This document shows positions 6,967 to 11,417 of a DNA stretch of 11,417 nt, piece by piece (positions within the stretch are counted from its first letter, which is position 1; every line of letters begins with the position of its first letter). The notes beneath the pieces were generated by a model that saw only the letters and a list, made by a program, of their open reading frames with translations, had not been told where the DNA came from and ran no database searches. The translations under genes and the position numbers were made by a program. The DNA comes from Cyanobacteria bacterium OH_CFB_184. Lineage in GTDB: Bacteria > Cyanobacteriota > Vampirovibrionia > Gastranaerophilales > Gastranaerophilaceae. The DNA is taken from assembly GCA_023414155.1 (NCBI GenBank), contig JAEZOG010000141.1, forward strand, positions 1-11,417. Direction: 5' to 3'.

Positions 6967-7560
6967 ATGCTAAAAGTTGCTATAACAGGAAACATAGCGT
7001 CTGGTAAATCCGAGGTAGAAAAACTTCTCAAGAAAAGAGGTTACACCGTAATTGACTCGGATAAAATTGCACATAAAATTTTAAAAGAAGATCAAGAAAC
7101 AATTGAAAAAATTGATTCTTTCTTTGGACATAAAGATATTTTTGAAGAAGATGGTTCTATTTCTCGCAGAAAATTAGGAGCGCTTGTCTTTGCAAATCCA
7201 GGGATGAGATACAAATTAGAATTTATCATGCATCCGATCATAAAACTTAGACTTCAAGAATTACTCACTCAATATTCTGATAAAGATGTATTATTTGTTG
7301 CAGTTCCTCTGCTTTATGAAGCGGATATGCAAGGCTTATTTGATAAAGTATTATTTGTCGCTTCAGATGAACCATTAAGACTAAAAAGAATTTTAAGACG
7401 TGATAATATCGAATTTGCAGAAGCAAAAGATAGAATAAATGCGCAATTGCCGCAAGAACAAAAAATGGACAAAGCAGATTTTGTTATTTACAACAATACA
7501 AATATTGCTGGTCTTGAATTTCAACTAGATTTGATTTTAAAAAGACTTATTGGTTCTTAA
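6967..7560 (+). CDS. coaE: Dephospho-CoA kinase CoaE
   Basis: CoaE phosphorylates the 3'-hydroxyl of dephospho-CoA with ATP, the last step of coenzyme A synthesis, in the cytosol. The 197-residue length is typical. The P-loop GNIASGKS spans residues 8-15. It is followed by VIDSDKIAHKIL with the conserved substrate-binding aspartate, then the CoA-site region FVAVPLLYEA, and the lid LFVASDEPLRLKRILRRD. A strong Shine-Dalgarno AGAGGA (6954-6959) lies 7 nt before the ATG. It is the only plus-strand gene in the window. Its stop codon lies 14 nt inside the end of the convergent GH57 gene, leaving no room for a terminator between them. Confidence 0.96.
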   Translation: MLKVAITGNIASGKSEVEKLLKKRGYTVIDSDKIAHKILKEDQETIEKIDSFFGHKDIFEEDGSISRRKLGALVFANPGMRYKLEFIMHPIIKLRLQELLTQYSDKDVLFVAVPLLYEADMQGLFDKVLFVASDEPLRLKRILRRDNIEFAEAKDRINAQLPQEQKMDKADFVIYNNTNIAGLEFQLDLILKRLIGS

Positions 7561-10063
7561 TTCCTTCTAAATCAGCTGTAGCTTTTATAATTATTGATTT
7601 GTAGAATTCAGTATTTATATTTAGATATTCGCCTAATTTTAAGACGGCAAGAAGTAGGCATCTACTTGATTGCATGTTGTTTTCTTTTGTTATGGTTTCA
7701 ATTAGTTCTGCGAATTTTCTAAATACTTTGCCGAAATATATATTTTGAGCTTCTGACACATCGACTTTGATTTCAAGAGAATCAATATGTTTGAATAATT
7801 CTAAAGCTTTTTCTAATCTGTGACTTTCGTACGTATTTGTAAAATCTTTCACTTTTTGCGTTATCAGCATAGAGAAAAATTTACTCGTTTGCTCTTTATC
7901 AAGTTCAATTTCTAGCAATTTGGCTTCATTATTTATCTCTAAAGCATTACTTATGCAAGATTCATCAAGTTGCATATCTGGCGAACTGAATAGTGAATTG
8001 AAATCTTGAGATAGTGTGTACTGTGCTGCGATTTTGAATTCCTGAGGTACGCTCAACCCTAATTTTTTTAGTTGTAATATTGGAATTTTGCCTTCATTGT
8101 AGACATCTCTATAGTTGTTTGAGAATTTACTCATTTTATCTTTTAAGAGTCTTGTGAGAATAGTTTTTCTTTCTTCAATAAATATATCTTTCAAAGAAAA
8201 ATATTCTCTTCCAAAATAGTGGTCTATCAGCCTGATTGTTTCTGTTATTAAAGAATCAGAATAAGTGCTCAATAGTTCGTTCACGATTTTATTGTAGTCT
8301 GCGTGATCTGTATATTCTTTTATTGCACAATGGAAGTCACCACTAGTATATTGCAATAGAGCAAACATAAAGTCTGATTTCTCGTGTGTGATTTTTGATT
8401 TTATTTCAATTCTTCCTGTGAGAAAGTTTGTATTGCCCTTTGATACTTTTTTGTATGCGTGGTTTGTAATTTCATAGCAATAGAGTGATACATTTTTATC
8501 ATAATTTTGATAAAGAGATGATAACGCCCAAAGAGTTGCTATTTGTTTAGCGGTAACGATTGAAGGTTTTACGAACCTTTCATATATATCTTTTCCGTTG
8601 CCAAAACCGTGGATATTACTGTGGGCTTTAGATAATTTATCTAAGAAATTAGTTTCTAAGTCAACATCAGTAAAATCAGCATTTAACTGGATAGCCCTTG
8701 CTGCATACTTCATAATTTGAGTTGTTTCTATACCAGATAATTCAGAGAAGAACCAGCCGCAGCTAGTATACATTAGCATTGCTTGTCTTTGTATTTCCAT
8801 AAGTTTAAGAGCATTAACTTTGTCTGAATCAGTTATGTCTTCTTTTAAATTTTTTCTGAAGAAATCTTGTATTGAAATTTCACATCTATCTAAAATGACA
8901 TTTATATAATTATTTCTGGCTTCCCAAGGGTCGTTGAAATATTTTTTGCCTTCTTTTTCAAAAACGGCGATCATTTCATCTCTTAAATAATCCAATGCTT
9001 CTCTTAGTGGTTTTCTCCATTTTTGGTTCCAGCCACCTAGTCCTCCTGTAGAACAACCACAGTCATCATTCCATCTGCCGACGCCATGGGCACAGCTCCA
9101 TGATGATACAGGTTTTATTTCAACTTCATATTCAACAGGCTCTTTGTCTAAATAGTTGGCATAATTTGTAATGCAGAATCCTTCATCTTGAGCTCTAATT
9201 CTTAGAACGTATGATAGAGCCATATCACCAAATTTTGTATGGTGACCGTAGCTTTCTCCATCAGTTGCGATGTTCACGATTTGATTGTAATCACGGCTTC
9301 CGCATACACCATCAGATAATCTGCAAATAAAACGATTTCCGTCTTTCAATAATTCATCGAAAGCTACAGATTTTGAGATTGCACCGTCGTAGAAGAATAA
9401 ATCAATATATTTTTCAGGATTTGATTTTATATAATATCTATATGGTCTTGCCGGATCAATATTTCCCCAGCTGACATCGTTCCAGTTTTTATCTCCCATT
9501 TTTCTGTATTTTTGAGCTTGATAAGGAGATAAAATTGTAAATTTAATTCCACAGTCGACTAATACTTCTAAAGTTTCATCGTCTGTTGCTGTTTCTGCCA
9601 GCCAAATTCCTTCAGGCATTCTGCCGAATCGATATTGAAAATCTTTTATACCCCAGATTGTTTGAGTGATTTTATCCATCTTGTTTGCAAGTGGCATTAT
9701 TATGTGATTGTATACTTGCGCTATAGCGTTACCGTGACCGGAATTTTCATAGCTGCTTTCAACATCGGCTTTAATAATTCTTTCGTATGTATATGGAGCG
9801 TATAATTCGAGCCAAGACATTAGTGTTGGACCGAAATTGAAACTCATATAGCTGTAATTATTTACTATATCTAAGATTTGGTTTTTATAATCTACTATTT
9901 TTGAAACTGAGTTAGGGGCATAGCATTCTTCACAAATTCTTTCATTCCAATCATGAAAAGGTAAAGCACTTTCTTGTAGTTCTATAGCCTCTAACCACGG
10001 ATTTTCTCTTGGTGGCTGGTAAAAGTGACCATGAACCGTCAAATACTTTTTTTGTTCTCTCAT
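7547..10063 (-). CDS. Glycoside hydrolase family 57 protein with DUF3536 domain
   Basis: An 838-residue cytosolic protein (no signal peptide) with an N-terminal GH57 domain (about 1-300) followed by a long DUF3536-type helical region. GH57 enzymes act on alpha-glucans (amylase, branching, 4-alpha-glucanotransferase); the DUF3536 subgroup lacks a firm assigned activity. Visible motifs are HGHFYQPP (11-18, the first conserved GH57 region), EGIWLAETA with Glu157 as the likely nucleophile, and ATDGESYGHH (266-275) with Asp268 as the likely acid/base. A conserved-looking SWSCAHGVGRW...CGC segment sits at 321-337. The ATG at 10063 is preferred over an in-frame TTG two codons upstream because AGGAG lies exactly 6 nt before it. 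It follows the OB-fold-like gene by 28 nt and is probably in one operon with it. A glycogen-processing role is inference. Confidence 0.9.
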   Translation of the reverse strand: MREQKKYLTVHGHFYQPPRENPWLEAIELQESALPFHDWNERICEECYAPNSVSKIVDYKNQILDIVNNYSYMSFNFGPTLMSWLELYAPYTYERIIKADVESSYENSGHGNAIAQVYNHIIMPLANKMDKITQTIWGIKDFQYRFGRMPEGIWLAETATDDETLEVLVDCGIKFTILSPYQAQKYRKMGDKNWNDVSWGNIDPARPYRYYIKSNPEKYIDLFFYDGAISKSVAFDELLKDGNRFICRLSDGVCGSRDYNQIVNIATDGESYGHHTKFGDMALSYVLRIRAQDEGFCITNYANYLDKEPVEYEVEIKPVSSWSCAHGVGRWNDDCGCSTGGLGGWNQKWRKPLREALDYLRDEMIAVFEKEGKKYFNDPWEARNNYINVILDRCEISIQDFFRKNLKEDITDSDKVNALKLMEIQRQAMLMYTSCGWFFSELSGIETTQIMKYAARAIQLNADFTDVDLETNFLDKLSKAHSNIHGFGNGKDIYERFVKPSIVTAKQIATLWALSSLYQNYDKNVSLYCYEITNHAYKKVSKGNTNFLTGRIEIKSKITHEKSDFMFALLQYTSGDFHCAIKEYTDHADYNKIVNELLSTYSDSLITETIRLIDHYFGREYFSLKDIFIEERKTILTRLLKDKMSKFSNNYRDVYNEGKIPILQLKKLGLSVPQEFKIAAQYTLSQDFNSLFSSPDMQLDESCISNALEINNEAKLLEIELDKEQTSKFFSMLITQKVKDFTNTYESHRLEKALELFKHIDSLEIKVDVSEAQNIYFGKVFRKFAELIETITKENNMQSSRCLLLAVLKLGEYLNINTEFYKSIIIKATADLEGIKNQ

Positions 10064-10074
10064 CCTCAACTCCT
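10064..10074 (-). promoter_or_regulatory. Ribosome binding site of the GH57 gene that decides its ATG start
   Basis: AGGAG at 10070-10074 (minus strand) is followed by a 6-nt spacer and the ATG at 10063-10061. An in-frame TTG lies within that spacer and would be too close to the site, so the ATG is the start. Confidence 0.75.
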
Positions 10075-10091
10075 AATTCCAAAGATAATAA

Positions 10092-10610
10092 TTATTTTTT
10101 ATTTGTAGATTTTGCACACTGATTTATTATAGCAAATTTTTTGATCTCTATCCAAGGGTCACCTAAAGCCTCTGAAAATACCTTTCCTTCGATTTCTATA
10201 GTATCTCCTGAATTTAAATCAATATATTTTTCTGCTTCTGTTCTGTTTAAGAATAGTTTCATTTCTGATAATGGTACTGTGTGGTCTTTTACGTCGTCTC
10301 TTTTAATTAAAATGCCTATAAAATCTTGAGATGATTTCATTGCAGGTTTGTAGTCCAATCCTAGTGCAGAAAATTTATCAAATGTAGCTTTGAATTTTAC
10401 ATTTTTATTTACATATGCAGAAGGGTTTGCAACTATTTCTAAAGGAGCTACGGTCACAATTTGATTTGATTGAGTTTTTTCGACTGCGGGTTTTACAGGT
10501 TCAACAGTCTTATTACTAGCATTTATTGGCGCATAACCGATTATAAAAGCTGTTATTGCTGTAATTACAAAACTTATTGCCCAAAATCTTTTACTTACTT
10601 TATTTTTCAT
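10092..10610 (-). CDS. Small exported or membrane-anchored protein with OB-fold-like domain, function unknown
   Basis: A 172-residue protein I do not recognise by name. A basic start (MKNKVSKR) leads into one hydrophobic segment (about 10-28), then INAS (29-32), which could be a signal-peptidase site (after Ala31) or the end of a membrane anchor. A Lys/Pro/Glu linker (33-50) follows. The remainder (55-162) alternates short beta-like stretches and resembles OB-fold (tRNA_anti-like/DUF) periplasmic domains: LEIVANPSAYVNKNVKFKATF, FIGILIKR, then DTIEIEGKVFSE and DPWIEIKKFAII. A GGAGTGA ribosome site lies 6 nt before the ATG and an extended -10 promoter lies upstream. The GH57 gene follows after 28 nt, so the two are probably co-transcribed, although one product is outside the membrane and the other in the cytosol. 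Ligand unknown. Confidence 0.8.
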   Translation of the reverse strand: MKNKVSKRFWAISFVITAITAFIIGYAPINASNKTVEPVKPAVEKTQSNQIVTVAPLEIVANPSAYVNKNVKFKATFDKFSALGLDYKPAMKSSQDFIGILIKRDDVKDHTVPLSEMKLFLNRTEAEKYIDLNSGDTIEIEGKVFSEALGDPWIEIKKFAIINQCAKSTNKK

Positions 10611-10636
10611 ATCAAATCACTCCAATATTTTCTTAT

Positions 10637-10665
10637 ATATTAACATACATAATAGAAAATATTAA
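10637..10665 (-). promoter_or_regulatory. Predicted promoter of the OB-fold-like gene and GH57
   Basis: Minus strand: TTAATA (10660-10665), an exact 17-nt spacer and TAATAT (10637-10642) preceded by TGT (extended -10). Transcription would start near 10630, about 20 nt before the ATG and just upstream of the GGAGTGA ribosome site. Confidence 0.5.
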
Positions 10666-10735
10666 TAATCCTCGTATTGCCTACTTTAATAATATTAATA
10701 GGTATAGATAGAACTTATAAAAAATCAAGAAATTT

Positions 10736-10836
10736 AAAAAAACAAAAAAGAGTAGACTAGTTAATGTTCATCCACTAATCAAAGATTAAATCTTTATTCG
10801 CAACCCCGAACAAGTTATGGGATGTAACTAGCCTAC
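10736..10836 (-). ncRNA. Candidate structured small RNA or leader element, family not recognised
   Basis: On the minus strand a 12-bp stem closes an 86-nt unit: GTAGGCTAGTTA (10825-10836) pairs with 10752-10763. The one non-Watson-Crick pair is G-U on this strand but A-C on the other, which favours minus-strand transcription. The stem continues as CATCC (10820-10824) with GGATG (10769-10773), with a 5-nt bulge on the 3' side. Inside are a small hairpin AAAGATTTAATCTTT (10781-10795) and a G-rich stretch. Directly after the closing stem comes a U-run interrupted by one C and one G (10736-10751), so the whole unit could act as its own terminator. A TATTAT sequence (10843-10848) lies 6 nt before the stem without a convincing -35. 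It has no open reading frame. It could be an independent sRNA or an upstream element of the OB-fold gene. Confidence 0.45.
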
Positions 10837-10856
10837 AAACTAATAATAAACTTGTT

Positions 10857-10896
10857 TTACAAAAAATTCACTAGCCGATAGTAGTGAATTTTTGTA
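10857..10896. terminator. Bidirectional-type terminator hairpin downstream of leuB
   Basis: A perfect 16-bp inverted repeat (10857-10872 with 10881-10896) encloses an 8-nt loop. The arms contain five A on one side and five T on the other, so each strand yields a stem ending near a U-tract. It lies 38 nt after the leuB stop. It separates leuB from the RNA candidate and OB-fold gene and is the strongest hairpin in the window. Confidence 0.65.
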
Positions 10897-10934
10897 ATTA
10901 TTAGTAGTATTCATTTAATACTCAAGTGTTATTT

Positions 10935-11417
10935 TTAGAGTTCTTTTATTGTCTTTGCAATTAAGTCGCCCATTTCTTTAGTACCTAGAAGTTTGCAATT
11001 TTCGCTATAAATATCTTTTGTTCTGTATCCCTCTTTTAGTACTTTTTGAACTGCTGAAACAATAGTATCGTGAGCGATTTCATCTTTAAAGCTGTATTTT
11101 AGCATCATAGCAGCAGAAAGAATTGTTGCTATAGGGTTTACAACATTTTGCCCTTTTAAATCAGGAGCAGACCCGTGAATAGGTTCATACATTCCAGGAC
11201 CATTGTCAGAAAGTGACGCACTTGGCAATAAACCTAGTGATCCTGATAGCATAGATGCTTCATCAGATAAAATATCTCCAAAAATGTTGCCCGTTACAAT
11301 AGTATCAAACTGCTTAGGAGCTCTTATTATCTGCATAGCTGCATTGTCTACATACATATGAGAAAGCTCTACTTCAGGGTATTCTTTAGAAACTTCAATA
11401 ACGATCTCTCTCCACAG
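10935..11417 (-). CDS. leuB: 3-isopropylmalate dehydrogenase LeuB, C-terminal part (runs off right edge)
   Basis: LeuB oxidises and decarboxylates 3-isopropylmalate with NAD in leucine synthesis. About 160 C-terminal residues of a ~360-residue family are present; the frame remains open to the right edge, reading [20 protein letters not shown] before the conserved [15 protein letters not shown] and GDILSDEAS supply the metal- and substrate-binding aspartates. [20 protein letters not shown] is the NAD-binding loop, and the IHGSAPD form fits LeuB rather than isocitrate dehydrogenase. The paralogous tartrate/homoisocitrate dehydrogenases share much of this, but LeuB is the most likely. No other leu gene follows within the window; a strong terminator lies just downstream, so it is the last gene of its transcript. 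Confidence 0.94.
   Translation of the reverse strand: MWREIVIEVSKEYPEVELSHMYVDNAAMQIIRAPKQFDTIVTGNIFGDILSDEASMLSGSLGLLPSASLSDNGPGMYEPIHGSAPDLKGQNVVNPIATILSAAMMLKYSFKDEIAHDTIVSAVQKVLKEGYRTKDIYSENCKLLGTKEMGDLIAKTIKEL

Noticed and set aside
10669..10735. AT-rich stretch with several TATAAA-like sequences on the plus strand, considered as a promoter for plus-strand transcription of the RNA candidate
   Set aside because: -35 matches and spacing are poor, and such hexamers are expected by chance in sequence this AT-rich.
10764..10773. GTTCATCC on the plus strand, reminiscent of the cyanobacterial glnA glutamine riboswitch
   Set aside because: The rest of the glnA motif (GGAAGTAGG-type core and the closing GAAGGAACGC) is absent.
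10752..10836. The 86-nt stem-closed unit considered as a tRNA with a long variable arm
   Set aside because: The acceptor stem would be 12 bp, and there is no T-arm GTTCRA pattern in place, no anticodon arm and no CCA end.

Overview
The window is AT-rich (roughly one third G+C by eye) bacterial chromosome. It is densely packed, and every gene except coaE lies on the minus strand. No gene names the organism outright. Low G+C, ordinary sigma70-type promoters, a long GH57/DUF3536 protein, a Maf/DUF115 motility-type protein and leucine biosynthesis together suggest a gut-type member of the Vampirovibrionia (Gastranaerophilales, 'Melainabacteria'). A clostridial or other low-GC lineage cannot be excluded. 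There are no insertion sequences, phage genes, CRISPR arrays, tRNAs or rRNAs.

Layout, left to right. Positions 1-1439 hold two consecutive zinc-dependent medium-chain dehydrogenases that share a 4-nt ATGA overlap; the downstream one runs off the left edge. Positions 1506-3714 hold a ribosome-maturation operon read right to left: a zinc-ribbon/Arg-Pro-Tyr-Gln-rich protein of unknown function, then rimM, then trmD, which starts at TTG inside the rimM stop. Positions 3841-5793 encode a Maf/DUF115 protein and 5855-6880 encode rlmN, each with its own promoter. rlmN is divergent from coaE (6967-7560, plus strand). coaE overlaps tail-to-tail by 14 nt with a GH57/DUF3536 glycoside hydrolase (7547-10063), which is preceded by a small exported or membrane-anchored OB-fold-like protein (10092-10610). 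The right edge (10935-11417) is the C-terminal part of leuB.

The only gene-free stretch over 300 nt is 10611-10934. It holds the promoter of the OB-fold gene, a strong 16-bp inverted repeat (leuB terminator), and between them an unrecognised hairpin-closed RNA candidate of about 86 nt whose minus-strand transcript ends in a U-run. Positions 10666-10735 in that gap show only AT-rich sequence.

Functionally, most of the window is housekeeping: tRNA m1G37 methylation, 16S maturation, rRNA/tRNA A-to-m2A methylation, CoA synthesis and leucine synthesis. The points most worth follow-up are the zinc-ribbon protein with a heptad RPY repeat and two tandem copies of an unrecognised ~50-residue module, placed in the rimM-trmD operon, and the structured RNA candidate downstream of leuB.
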